Positions 13,201 to 24,283 are shown, counted from the stretch's first letter. The stretch: 64,000 nucleotides of DNA from Syngnathus acus (GCF_901709675.1 NC_051107.1:3536001-3600000), one strand, 5' to 3'. Notes: generated from the letters alone by a model not told the origin. A program made the numbers and translations.

Positions 13201-16200
13201 CCGTATTTTCCGCACTATAAGGCGCACCTAAAAACCTCAAATTTTCTCAAAAGCCGACAGTGCGCCTTATAATCAGGTGCGCCTTATATATGGACCAATA
13301 TTGAGCCACTACAGCAGGCGTGTCCAAAGTCCGGCCCGCGGGCCAAATGTTATATGTGGACAAAGTTTTATTCATTGAAGGTGCGCCTTATAATCCGGTG
13401 CGCCTTATAGTGCGAAAAATACGGTATTTGTTTTTGTGCCCCCCCCATGCAGTTGGAAGCGTTCTGCGAGGTGATGACGGTGGAGCAGGCGGGCTACGTG
13501 ATGCTAACCGATTACCTGCAAAATAACTTCAGAGAACAACAGCAGTTCATGGGACAGGTGTTTGCCTCGTACACGGGAGTTGAGGACGTGCCCACGCCTA
13601 GTAAGTCACGACGGATGCCATTTTCAAGGCTTTGAAAAATATGGAGGTGGGGGGTTAAAAGGCAAAGTGCTGACCGACCTCCAAGGTCAGCAATTCGCTA
13701 TCCTCTCCATCTGCATAAATTTCAAACTCTGAAATATAAAGTAGCTCCCCCTCACAATTTATTCCACTTCAACTCTAGCCTGCAGTTCGGCGCCAGAAAA
13801 CGTCCAAGCCGACGCTCAGAACGAAACGACCATCGTGGTGACGTGGGAGCGTCCGCGTGTCGTTTATGACACGACGATCGACTGGTACACCGTCACCTAT
13901 GAGCGACTGCAAGGTCCGAACCAAAGAAAGCAGGAGTACAGAACTGACGGGGATCAGGACGTGGTACGTCTCACATATGTCACAAATATCGACAATTGGA
14001 TTTTTAATTTGGGATTTTTGCAGGGAGCCATTATCTCCAGCCTGCTAAGCAACAGCAGCTACGTCGTTCAAGTGGTGGCTGTTTGCACCAACGGCCTCCG
14101 AGGAAGATGGAGCGACCAAATTATAGTCGACATGCCGTTAGAAGATCCCGGTACGAACACGCCAGGATCACATCTTTCAATTTCCAACAACATATTTATA
14201 TCTTGAACTAATCCCTCTCTAGAGAATGAAGCATTTCCCGATGACTCGAAAAACACCAAAGAGGTAAGAAAGCGTCTTTAACGTAAAATGATTATTTGTT
14301 CAAATACAATTTTCATTCTTAGATGTCACCTAACGTCAATTGGCAGAAGCCGGAGAATCCCGATCCTCTGGATTTGACTCCAGTCGATCACAGTCCGGTG
14401 GAGGAGATCCCAGCAGAGCAGACTAGAGTTTACCAAAACCAACCCACGCATCACCCCCAAACAACACAGAACCCGCCGGACCAGGTCGCCGTTCAATCCA
14501 CCCCAGAATTTCCTCTTCCCGAGCCGCCCGTACAGAAAACACGGCTCAACCCCGATGTAAAAAAGAAAAAGCCGAAAAGTGACGACGTGAGCAAAAACCA
14601 CATTGAAGATGGGCGAAGAACTCGAACGCAACGGATATTTACCCACGGCGGCTTAGACGGCAACGGCGCAATCTGGGTAACTAGCATAACCCAGCAACCG
14701 GGCTTCCTCTTTCCCGTTTCGGCACCTAGCACGCTACCTAGCGTCCGCCAACAAATCACACAAGACTCCTCCCTGCCGCTTCAGGTAATATCCAAACTCC
14801 TCACAGCAAACTCCTCAAAAACTGAAAATCTCTTTCCGTTCCAGACTCAAGATCTCAGCCCAACGGATCCAAATAAGTCAAACTCCTCTGTGAAGAACAT
14901 TCAAACCACCGACGTTTTCTACGAAGACCCAATCAACAGCACATCCAAAATGGCCGCCTCTTCTCTAGGATCTACTTTTACATCACAAGGTTAGCTAAAA
15001 AAAAAAATCGGCTTTAATAGGACCTCCCGATTGACATTTTATCCCTCAAGGAACCACCGAATCCGATTCACCCGTCAACAAACCCCCAGAAGCAAGCACC
15101 TCATTTTGGATCTCCGAGAAGACGACGACTGGAAGCAACACTCTCGCCGATACCGTCTACAAATCCTTCACTTCCTCTTCTCTCCTCAGGGTTCTCATGC
15201 ATACCACCCAGCCCATGTTTAATGGTAAGACCTCAAGACCGCCTCTCTGAGCTTCACGTCCCAAACGTTTGTCTTTTTTGACGTCAGAGGGAAGCAACAG
15301 CAGTCACGAATCTCACGTGGGGTTGGTCGGGAGTGTCGAGCGGGAAAAGAGGACCATCATTCCTTTGGCTGTTGTCTCCACTCTCACCATTTTGTGTTTG
15401 TTGCTTCTGGTGGGCATTCTGGTCTATTGGAGGTAAAAAAAATAAATAAACACAAAGTTGACATCACACAAACCGGCATCACTTTTTTTTTTTTTGGTCA
15501 TGTGACAGAAACTGTTTCCAGTCGGCTAACTTCTACCCCGACGACAGCACGTCACCGAAGGTCATCTCGGTCCCGTCCACCCCTCTGCTGCTCGCCACGG
15601 GTAACAATCACTCCCTCCTAAAATCGCCGTTCTGATTTCAAACGGAAATTTTGTGTGCCAGACGGTCACGAGCCGTTGACGGTGAAGCAATTTGTGAAGA
15701 ACGTCATGGAGCTCCACAACACCAACACCTTCTCCACGGAGTTTGAGGTGTGTGTTGTAATATGTGTGTGTGGGGGGGGGCAATTAGAATCAGACCATCC
15801 GTCATAGCTTTTTAATAACACACTTCCATATCCGCTAACATCATGCTGTTAAGAAAAAAAGCTTTTAGCTAGCTATTAGTATAGTTACATAATTCAAATA
15901 AAAATATTGTCTTTTTGGATTGGTGTCAAAACGGGGTGCATCTGCATGGCATCAGTCCCCCTCTGTTTCCTAGCATGAACTTCCAGCGTAACACACAGAA
16001 AGGACATTGGCTAAATTCTGATTTTGGGCCCCTTAGTAACGGAAAATTTGCAGAGTCGGGATTATATAACGGCTTGCGCTCAACCTCTCTGTGTGCATAT
16101 GACCCCCTTTGTACCTGGACCTGCACTGACTCCCTGTCTGCCTGTGTGTCACCCCCCTCCTCCCCCCCCTCGACTCTCCTCTCATCACCGCCATCGTTGT

Positions 16201-19200
16201 GCTTTCCGCATCCTCACTTCCACCCTGCATTAGATTGTGAAAGAATCCTACGAGGTAAGATGCTCGCCAGCCTTTTCAAGTTTTTGGGAAACGACACTGG
16301 CAATGAAAATAAAATAAAGATGACACAGAAATTGTTTTTTTTGTGTTGTCCTCTAGGAGGTGCAAGCGTGCACAGTGGACATGGGCATCACCGCCGACAG
16401 CTCAAGTCAACCCGAGAACAAATCCAAAAACAGATACATCAACATTCTGGCCTGTACGTCTCCATACAGCATTACAGTGATCCCTCGCTACTTCGCGTTT
16501 CGTTTCTCGCGGCTTGACTACATTTTTCCAAATTAAAAAACAATTCAAAAGTCAAAATAAAACTTCTAAATTGAGGAAACATGTGTCTAACCTTTAGGAC
16601 AATGTAGTATTGCTCCAAATGTTCGTTTATATTCCTTTAGAAGTTAGCAAGAATTAGCACATTTCCGCTAACTCGTTAGCCTGCCCAGTACTTCTCGTTG
16701 GTGATTTCACTTATCGCGGGTGGTTTTTGGAACCAATTATCCGCGATAAACGAGGGATTAATGTACTTTAATTCACCAAAATATGACGTAACATCTCAAA
16801 ATATTCCTCCGTCACAGATGACCATAGCAGAGTGAAGCTGACTAACAGTTTGGACAAAGACGGGAAATGCGAGGACTACATCAACGCAAACTTTGTTGAC
16901 GTGAGGTTTTTGTATTTCAAAATATATTTCGCACATATTTAAAACATTCAGTTAACGCTTTCGTCCGCAGGGTTACGAACGTACCCGGGCCTACATCGCA
17001 GCCCAGGGTCCTCTTCGAGCGGGCAGGGAAGACTTCTGGAGGATGATCTGGCAGCAGAACATCGGCATCATCGTCATGATCACCAACCTGAAGGAGAAAG
17101 GACGGGTGAGAACATCATCGGCTTTTCTCATTAGGTCACCTGCTCACTCCTATCGTTCCTTATAGACCAAGTGCGATCAATACTGGCCAGAAGATGGTCA
17201 GGAAGAATACGGTTCATACCAAGTGACTTTGAAGAGCAGCAAGACCCTCGCTTACTACACACTTCGGACATTGATCGTCAGAGAAACGGCAAATAAGGTA
17301 ACGTTCTCCTGATCCTTCTCAACCTCAAAGTCCACCAACATCTCTGATCCTCCAGGCGTCGCAGAGGAAAGTCGAACACACAGTCCAGCATTACCACTAC
17401 ACCCAGTGGCCAGACATGGGAGTACCAGAATACACTCTACCTGTCCTGTCCTTCATCAGAACTTCCTCTCAGGCCAGAACTCAGGATATGGGACCCGTTT
17501 TGGTCCACTGCAGGTATCCTGTTTGTATTTACGTGTGTGTTTACATCGTGAAACTGGCGAGTATTTTTTGTGTGTGTGTCACAGTGCTGGCGTAGGGAGA
17601 ACGGGGACTTATATTGTCATAGATAGCATGCTGCAGCAGATCGAGGATCAAGGGACGGTGAATGTTCTCGGGTTCTTGAAACATGTGCGGACTCAGAGGA
17701 ACTTCCTGGTTCAAACGGAGGTAAACAAACACACAACGTAGAGAACTGTCTTGAGGTACTCGCCACCTAAGTGGATTTAAACCAACCGCACGACTCTGCT
17801 AGCTTCGTGCTAACAAACAATGCAAAACGCCATAGACGAGCTAACGATTAGCAGCTATGTGATGCTGTTCCAATTATTTATTTATTTGAACCTTTTTGAC
17901 CTAAAACCCATTCAAAAAAAAATATTACATATTCCCGAAGCAAATCGGATGGAATTTTTATTTATTTTTTTTACTTCTTCAGTTTAAATGTGCTGCAGTA
18001 AATTACTGACTGCCACCTAGTGGCAGGAAGCCATCTTGTAACTGAGCAACATCTCTTAAATTGATATAATGAGATTGAAACTGAAATTATTTTTGCTATG
18101 ATATTGTCGGTCTTGCCTCCAGGAGCAGTACGTGTTCATCCACGACGTTTTAGTAGAGGCCATATTGAGCCGCCACACCTCCGTCGCCTGCGACCATCTC
18201 CACTCGTACGTTTCCGGCCTGCTCACACCTGGAGCGTCCGGGCGGACACGCATGGACAAGCAATTCAAGGTACACGTCGTGTAAATTTCATTTCGGTTTG
18301 ATCGGGTCATGACGACGATTGTTTCAGTTGATCAGTCAGCGGCAAGCCAAACACGCCGACTACAGCACGGCTCTGCGAGACGGCAACGCTATGAGGAACC
18401 GAGCCAGAGCCCTGATGCCGGGTTAGTCTCGTCCTCATATCAACCACCCCGAAATACTCTGAAGTCACGATGAAAGGTCTTGTGTTTCCAGTGGAGCGAT
18501 CAAGAGTTTGTCTCACCGCCACAGAAGGAAACTCCTCAGGCTACATCAACGCCTCCTACGTTCTGGTAAAACAACTTCAAACGCTTTCAAGTTAAGACAT
18601 CGGTCACGGATTGGAATTTTTTTCTCAAGCTGCTGTGCTTTGAATCGCAGGGCCATCGCCACAATAAAGAATTCATTGTGAGTCAGACGCCGCTCAGCAG
18701 CACCGTGGAGGATTTCTGGAGAATGATCTGGGAGCACAACACACGCGTGGTGGTCCAGCTGTCCGACCCACATTGTCAGGTTAGGGCAAAATCTAAAAGA
18801 TTTACATCTTCAAATTTATGTTGATACACACACGCATGTCTATGCGCAGAGTGGGGACCGGGACCTGTGTGTGTATCGGCCTGGTGAAGAGCAAATAATG
18901 AACTTTGAGGGATTCACTGTGACGCAATCAATGGAGAGCCACGCGTGTCTGTCCAATGACGACAAAGTGCTTGTGCAAGATGTCACGTTAGAATCCACGC
19001 AGGTTTGAAGGACACATTTATTTGCACTAATTGGACCCAAATTTATAGGACACTTTTCTTTTCTAGAACGATTACACTCTAGATGTGCGTCTCTACAGCG
19101 CCCCCTGCTGGCCCAACCCTGACAGCCCCATTCGAAATTGCTTTGAATTCATCAACATAGTGAACGAGCACAGCAGACGTGCACCAGGGCCGACAGTTGT

Positions 19201-19620
19201 ACACGACCCGTGAGTACCACATTACTCTAATTTTATTTCCTGATTCTAATTCACTTCTTTGACTTTTTTTTTGTAGACTGGGAGGTGTTACCTCTGGTCT
19301 TTTTTGTGCCCTCGCCACATTGTCCAACCAGCTTCAGGACGAAGGACAAGTCGACGTCTACCAGGTGGCGAGGATGACCAACCTCATGAGGCCGGGAGTG
19401 TTTAATGATATAGTAAGTGCTCCGACACACACGTAATAATCCACAATAATGAGGACCCCCCCCACACACCCAACAGGAGCAGTATCAGTATTTGTACCGG
19501 GCCGTGCTGAGTCTGGTGAGCAGCCAGGAGGACCAACGAGCCCTCCAGAGTTCAGAAACCAACGGATCAGTACTGCTGGGGAATAACAACATTGCCGAAA
19601 GCCTTGAGTCACTCATGTAG
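1257..19620 (+). CDS. ptprz1: Receptor-type tyrosine-protein phosphatase zeta (short, CA-like + FN3 ectodomain)
   Basis: Type I membrane tyrosine phosphatase of neural and glial cells. The 1408 codons close in phase over 31 exons: 1257-1314, 7270-7338, 11690-11869, 12343-12494, 12572-12667, 12725-12791, 12850-13007, 13453-13600, 13779-13963, 14024-14150, 14223-14263, 14323-14989, 15051-15224, 15288-15432, 15509-15600, 15662-15747, 16234-16254, 16357-16453, 16818-16900, 16971-17105, 17166-17297, 17356-17513, 17585-17720, 18123-18269, 18328-18421, 18492-18565, 18651-18779, 18850-19002, 19067-19209, 19277-19412, 19477-19620. In order: signal peptide; CA-like domain (about 40-305) lacking two of three zinc His (THW in place of HFHW; Gln at the third), hence inactive; FN3 (about 312-408); Ser/Thr/Pro-rich linker (about 427-707); TM (about 730-755); D1 with WPD loop and [10 protein letters not shown] (Cys about 1023); D2 with Asp in place of the catalytic Cys (HDPLGG), a pseudophosphatase. 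The C terminus IAESLESLM nearly matches the mammalian tail. The linker is far shorter than in the mammalian long form (2315 aa). The alternative paralogue PTPRG is less likely, given ectodomain and tail matches. Confidence 0.96.
4693..4817 (+). repeat. Dispersed element with AGTCTACACACCCC end (copy 1)
   Basis: Starts AAAGTCTACACACCCCTGTT and ends with GTGCACACCC about 110 bp on. The same pair of ends, inverted, occurs at 33770-33900, and the first end alone at 27812-27831. Two copies sharing both ends suggest a short non-autonomous DNA transposon. The superfamily is not established because no target-site duplication is clear. Confidence 0.5.
6365..6440 (+). mobile_element. LINE reverse-transcriptase remnant
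   Basis: A short frame reads [14 protein letters not shown] and then stops. GVPQGSxLGPLLF is the conserved reverse-transcriptase block of Jockey/L2/Rex-type non-LTR retrotransposons. Only this block is recognisable, so this is a decayed fragment within ptprz1 intron 1. Confidence 0.6.
7339..11689 (+). other. ptprz1 intron 2 (about 4.3 kb)
   Basis: Non-coding. A relic of the GGCGCACC terminal repeat follows exon 2 directly (about 7357-7400). A pogo-like MITE occupies 10754-11084. A GT tract lies at 8424-8441. The rest is single-copy-looking AT-rich DNA with no supported exon. Confidence 0.6.
10754..11084. mobile_element. pogo/Tigger-like MITE, copy 1
   Basis: Ends are inverted: CAGTGATCCCTCGCTACTTC on the left and GATAAATGAGGGATTACTG on the right, flanked by TA on both sides (10752-10753 and 11085-11086). 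TA targets and the CAGTGATCCCTCG end are typical of pogo/Tigger-type elements. A second copy at 16475-16763 shares the internal core, including TTTAGGACAATGTAGTATTG. There is no transposase. Confidence 0.75.
13199..13426. mobile_element. MITE with GGCGCACC inverted ends, copy 1
   Basis: Inverted ends read TACCGTATTTTCCGCACTAT and ATAGTGCGAAAAATACGGTA, with internal repeats of the TIR core GGTGCGCCTTATA. The ends are bounded by TA, which could be a target duplication. It sits in ptprz1 intron 7, 26 bp before exon 8. A related, more intact copy lies at 40013-40389. The family is a widespread fish non-autonomous element; its superfamily is not assigned here. Confidence 0.75.
16475..16763. mobile_element. 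pogo/Tigger-like MITE, copy 2
   Basis: Starts CAGTGATCCCTCGCTACTTC after TA (16473-16474) and ends with a slightly decayed CGAGGGATTAATG before TA (16764-16765). It shares the core with 10754-11084 but has an internal deletion. It sits in ptprz1 intron 18, 21 bp after the exon 18 donor. Confidence 0.75.
18010..18023 (-). promoter_or_regulatory. CTCF-core-like motif
   Basis: CTGCCACCTAGTGG; the reverse complement CCACTAGGTGGCAG fits the vertebrate CTCF core. It lies in ptprz1 intron 23, at the end of a dispersed repeat that starts near 17795. Sequence match only; binding is inferred. Confidence 0.35.
19097..19111 (-). promoter_or_regulatory. Near-perfect CTCF consensus inside ptprz1 exon 29
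   Basis: The reverse complement reads CCAGCAGGGGGCGCT, the textbook CTCF core. It falls in coding sequence for YSAPCWP in phosphatase domain 2, so selection on protein could also explain it. Confidence 0.4.
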
Positions 19621-19665
19621 ATGACACACACACTCACACACACATGCGATAACAGAACAAATCAG

Positions 19666-19848
19666 TAGTGATGGGAAAATGAAGCTTCATGAACCAGTTG
19701 TTGTATTCTTTGGGTCCTCTAGATAGCAATGTTGGTTTGAGGGTTTTAAGAAATGGCAAGTCGGTGGGCTTTCAGCTCTTCGTTGCCATCTAAGTAAACA
19801 CAACAACGGATTCATGAATCATCTTGAAGCTTCATTTGCCCATCATTA
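19666..19848. mobile_element. hAT-type MITE with 8-bp target-site duplication
   Basis: A 183-bp element starting TAGTGATGGGAAAATGAAGC and ending GCTTCATTTGCCCATCATTA, imperfect inverted repeats. It is flanked by an exact 8-bp direct repeat CAAATCAG (19658-19665 and 19849-19856), the hAT signature. There is no transposase. It lies 45 bp past the ptprz1 stop codon, hence inside its 3' UTR. Confidence 0.85.
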
Positions 19849-20409
19849 CAAATCAGTGTTAAAGCGTCCAAGTGTCCAAAAGCTGTGAGTATTTTTTACA
19901 CGCTTAAAAGTCTTCATTCTGTGAAGCCAAATTCACTCAGTTTTTTTTTTTTTTTGCTAACGCGACTGTTTGACTAAACCAAAAGGATGGCTTTGTGATC
20001 GACGTCTTTTTACTAAAGGTGGCTACTGTCTCGTTTGCACTTGTTAAGTCTAAAATCAAACAGTTAGACATTCCGTCCAAATTCCGTCGTCAGTGTTGAA
20101 CAATTTTTGTCAGTATTTTGTCCCCAATCAGACACGATCAGTCTATAACAGTGAAACCTTTTGTTGTGTAAATATCCCTTAAATACCAAAAGGCCAAATT
20201 ACTGTATGTTTTTATGTATATTTTCTATGACATTTTTCTAGTCATTTACACATATTGTATAACTACGTGGATTCTATTTGATAATTCCACGTACAGATCA
20301 TAGATTTAACTCATTGTTAACGCTTTTTTATCGTTGCGGTAATTCTAGCAAGTTAACACATTTATCTGCAACCACAAATGTGTGCGGTATTGTAAATAGC
20401 AAAAGATTG

Positions 20410-20415
20410 AATAAA
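20410..20415 (+). terminator. ptprz1: ptprz1 polyadenylation signal
   Basis: AATAAA about 790 bp after the ptprz1 stop, followed by a T/G-rich stretch. It is the best downstream signal before sequence of the opposite gene begins. Confidence 0.55.
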
Positions 20416-20516
20416 AGACTTGAATATGACTTTTGGGAAAAATCCAAGTCTCTTATTGTACACAAATGATCCAAGTCTGCTCGTTGCGATTAAAAACAAA
20501 GAAAGCTTTAAAGTGT

Positions 20517-20522
20517 TTTATT
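20517..20522 (-). terminator. hbp1: Probable distal hbp1 polyadenylation signal
   Basis: TTTATT on the plus strand is AATAAA on the minus strand, about 750 bp past the hbp1 stop. A nearer alternative is TTTATT at 21108-21113. The AT-rich 20.5-21.27 kb interval would then be hbp1 3' UTR. Which signal is used is not determined. Confidence 0.4.
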
Positions 20523-21273
20523 ATTTTTCAAACTTTATATTGCATTGTCAACAAATGGCAGAACAGAGCAGTAAATAATCCACAAACATAAAAGTTATGA
20601 AAAATATTTGTCATTATAATGTCGCAGTCACACATGATAAAGTGTATACAGTGCATCATAAATAAAAGTCGTAAATAATACAGACTGTGTCAAATAATGC
20701 GATATTTCTTTAACGCTGCACCTTCTCCGTTCTTACATTTTATACTGGATCAATTAAAATGCACCGAAATAAAATCGAATTATGATGCCTCAACACATTT
20801 ATGTGTGATGATCTCAAAATATTTGATAAAAATATATTTGTATTATTCAATTATGGCACATTATATCGGTGACACATTTTTATGAATGTTGACCTGATTA
20901 TTGGTGAAATCTAAATTAAGTTGGCATGCACATCTTAATAACGAGTGTATACAATATTTACATAAAGTACAGTAATAAGCAAGCTAATTGTAAATTTACA
21001 ATTTATGTTGCAGTTAAAATAAATTCACATAAACATTACAACATGCATTTATAACTGGGGGGGACCTGCTTCAAGCTTATTGCAAGATAATAGTGTAGCC
21101 ATCCCGATTTATTTTCCTTTTAATCCTCAGCACGAAAGCTATCATAGCACCAATTAGAAGCCAGAAAAGTGAACAAAATGTCGTCTCTTGATTTGATTTT
21201 TAAAAGGTGGATGAGTCCCCCCCAAAAAAAGGTAAAACTCGCATGTCATCCTGTAGCATTTTTTTTTTTTTTT

Positions 21274-23490
21274 TTACTTGTCGCCGGAAATCACCTGTTG
21301 ACAAAAATAAGCATTTATTATTATCATGAAGAAATAATTTTGGAGATTTATGTGTGTCCTCACATAATCGGTGCGTTTGCGTTTCCAACAGTCCGGGTCG
21401 AGCCTCTTCTGCTCATCGGCGAGAGCTTTGGCCTGTAAGGTAAACACCCGACGTTCTTCGGTCCGCATTTTCTTCCAGCGCTCGCCGAGTAGCACGCTGA
21501 TGGCTCTGAAACGCACGCACACGTTTCACACTCTTGCGCAATACCGCGGCGGCGGCGCACACCAACCTGTTATCCTTGCCCGGGTGCATCTGCGTGTACT
21601 GCACCCTGAACTTCTTGGCGAACAGCATGAATGCATTCATTGGCCGCTTACACTTGGGTGTGACTTGGCTACTTCCTGGTTGGAGGACATTTTGGCTTTT
21701 GATTGGCTTGCGGTGAGGACAACGGGAGCGGCTGGGTGTGTCGGCGTCTGTTGGATTTAAACAAGCTTTTTCTTCACTATTCTTTTTTTTTGATAGTTGA
21801 GCGTTGTCAATGAAAAGATGCCAAACCTTGTAATGTGTCTCGGTGTGGGGAAATGGCGCCCCCGCTGGACTGGGAGGCATATCGCCGTCGGGCCATGCTG
21901 CTCAGCAGGTAAACGGCGGAAGAGTCCAGCGGTGTGAAATCGTAACTGCGGAAAACGCACCAAAAAATGATCATCTCGGTCATACGTGCATGTTTTCACG
22001 GCACTTTGAAATACCTTTTAAATGTGTCAAAGACAAGCGAGTCATCTGTATGTTCGGCATCTCTGTGACCCGGAGGAAGGCAAACGTCGCCTAGCTCCAT
22101 TTCGTAGCCGGCTATCCCGTAGCGTACCACGGTCAAGCTCGGGTAGAATGACGACCAACCTGATTAAAAAAAAAAAAAAAAAATGCAAGTTGTTACAGGC
22201 GAGTCCTCTCTCGTACGTCCTTGCTTGCTCACCTTTGTTTTTAACGTAGAACGGGTGGTCAAGTTCACAGCGTGCAGTTAACAAGCTGTGTCCAAAAGCG
22301 CCAGGGTCAAAGGTCAGCTGTAAGATGGCCTGACCAGACAAGACGTTTTCGGCGTGTGCCACAAGCTGCAAACCCTCACAGCCGTAACTCTGCAAAATGG
22401 TTTTATTTTTAGTCCGCTATGCAAATTGCTCATACTTGGATGTTTATTATTTATTTTTTTAATATAATACCGCCAAGGTGGACTGTTCCTCAACGTCAGA
22501 CTGAAGGTCCTCAACTTTGCGCCACTCGACATTGCCGCCACTGTGGAAACGTAGGTGAGTACCTACGCACACAAAACAGCTTCAGAGAAAATACAAATAA
22601 AAGTACCACATCATTTGAATTTTTTTCAAATTAAACGCATTTAAATATATGCGCGTGTACCTTTAAGAAAGCAATGCCAGGCAGTGGCAGGCCAGGAGAC
22701 GCTCCAGGCCGTGTCTTCGTCATCAGACAGCGAGGATCTGGTGGACACGGCCGAGCTGCATTCGCTGCTCGTCTGTGCAAACATAAAAAAAAAAACATCA
22801 TGCAACAAAGCGACTCTGAAGTGGTTCCCTCGCTTCATCCATGGTGGCTTTGCTGTACCCTGCCTCTGCTGGAGCTCGGAAGGGGAGGCCGGGCGTACGA
22901 ATGTAAATCACTTCGGGCAGTAGACGAACTGAAAATAACAAACCCAGATGTATTAGTGAAGTACTTTTGCTCATGTGCTTGATCTTAAATGTAGATGTGT
23001 GATTCTACCTGCTGTGGGGAGAATCCTGTAGCAGGGGGCTCTGAGGCCCGGTGGCAATGTGAGCAAGCTGGGTCAACCAGCGGGTGTCACCAGACCGCCC
23101 ACGACACCCCGTGGCCGCCTCTATTTGATAAATCGCTGTCATCTCTTTCTCCTCTGGAGCCTCCTCCAGGCTTGGAAGATCAGCTGAAGAAAAAGCAGAG
23201 GGATGTTTGTGTCTTTGTCTTTTAAAGTCATTATTGGTGTTATTTACCATATTCTGTTAATTCCATATCACTCTTTGGGGTAGGTGAGGAGTCATGTGAT
23301 TGGTCCTGATCCACTTCTACAATCTCTTCTGAGTGGGGAAAAAAAACGAGTGCTGATTAATAGGAGAGGTCTGACCGTTGCCACGGAGATGGCGAATACC
23401 TGTGCATTCGCAGTGGGGCTCGGTTTCCTTGAATTGTTTGAGGTTACCACTTGACAGGCCTTTGGGGATCACCACCTCCCACATCATCAT
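21274..23490 (-). CDS. hbp1: HMG-box transcription factor 1
   Basis: Nuclear transcriptional repressor of cell-cycle and Wnt target genes; the family contacts Rb-type pocket proteins. Twelve coding exons on the minus strand close in phase to 461 aa: 23490-23400, 23328-23248, 23183-23009, 22928-22859, 22772-22661, 22562-22471, 22389-22233, 22159-22015, 21945-21827, 21747-21567, 21505-21364, 21294-21274. Seen in order: N-terminal M-WEV; the DLPSLEE and WLTQLAHIATGPQSPLLQ blocks; an SSLSDDED segment; an AXH domain (about 165-300) with WHCFLKGT and LDHPFYVKNKGWSSFYPSLTVV; and an HMG box (about 370-440) with PKCKRPMNAFMLFAKK and DCWKRKRT. The start is the first of three tandem ATGs just after a splice acceptor (exon begins 23495), so 5' UTR lies in an upstream exon. 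Human HBP1 is 514 aa; this protein is shorter mainly between the SYARPP and SSLSDD blocks. The last intron (69 nt) is in frame, so the C terminus has two possible forms. Confidence 0.95.
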
Positions 23491-23651
23491 GTCAACTGAA
23501 ACAGTATGTGATTAGAAATGCAAATATCACACAGACAAAAACACACCATTGCTAGTTTTTAATCTTTATTTTTTTTTAACCCGCCTCCAAAACTGTTGCA
23601 CAATATGGTTATCATGTGACAGGCTCTTGTTTATAAACTTCGAGAGCGTCC

Positions 23652-23661
23652 GCGCATGCGC
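23652..23661. promoter_or_regulatory. hbp1: NRF1-like palindrome
   Basis: GCGCATGCGC, the exact NRF1 half-site palindrome, in a CpG-bearing patch about 160 bp upstream of the hbp1 start codon. It is within the predicted 5' intron but could mark an internal promoter for a transcript starting close to the ATG. Confidence 0.4.
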
Positions 23662-24175
23662 GTAACGACCCATTCATTCAACGCTGTGAATGACGGCAAC
23701 AAATAACGCAGGAGCAGTCGTAATAATGTTGTTATAACTAGTTATTCAGACGATGTGTTTTGAAAAGTCATATTTGGGAGACATAAGCACAAGAAGCAGT
23801 TTGATCGGTCACGACATGAAAGTGCGATTAAAAATTGGGATTTCCGTCGACGAACGCGAGAAAAATGTCTATCAATTATATATATTCGTATGAAAAACGA
23901 TGTCTGTGTTGAGAAAAAGTGAATCAATATAATAAATACGTCGAGTGAGTTTAGGGGAAAGGGCCGTTTCAACAAAAACAACTAACGTCAACAATGAAGC
24001 TTTAAGAGCGACCGAGCTGCGGAGCTCGTATTTATGAAAAGGACAGGCCTCGTCATCTCGATCTTGTCTCGTATTTTTAAAGTTTAAAGCATACTCAGTA
24101 CATTGGTGTGGTCGCTTGTCGAACTCGACGGATTAAAACGCGGAAAAGTTTTGTTAAACTTTTTTCTTTACTCAC

Positions 24176-24283
24176 CTAAACAGTGGCTTTGTACGGAAAA
24201 GTAGGTTGGTATAAACATATCATCCTCGTCGATCCTATTGGTCCAACCTGTTGTCAATCAAAAGCTAGCAGCATCATCATTGG
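24176..24283 (-). promoter_or_regulatory. hbp1: hbp1 5' non-coding exon and promoter with two CCAAT boxes
   Basis: On the minus strand CACTGTTTAG is followed at 24175 by a perfect donor GTGAGT, which would splice to the acceptor TTTCAG before exon base 23495. Upstream of it, ATTGG occurs at 24237-24241 and 24279-24283, that is two CCAAT boxes in hbp1 orientation about 40 bp apart. The exon 5' end is not defined. This is inference from splice and promoter motifs. Confidence 0.5.

Noticed and set aside
15915-16517. 200-codon open frame on the plus strand
   Set aside because: Crosses ptprz1 exons 17 and 18 in a wrong frame and runs into a MITE; low-complexity proline/serine stretch from a pyrimidine tract.
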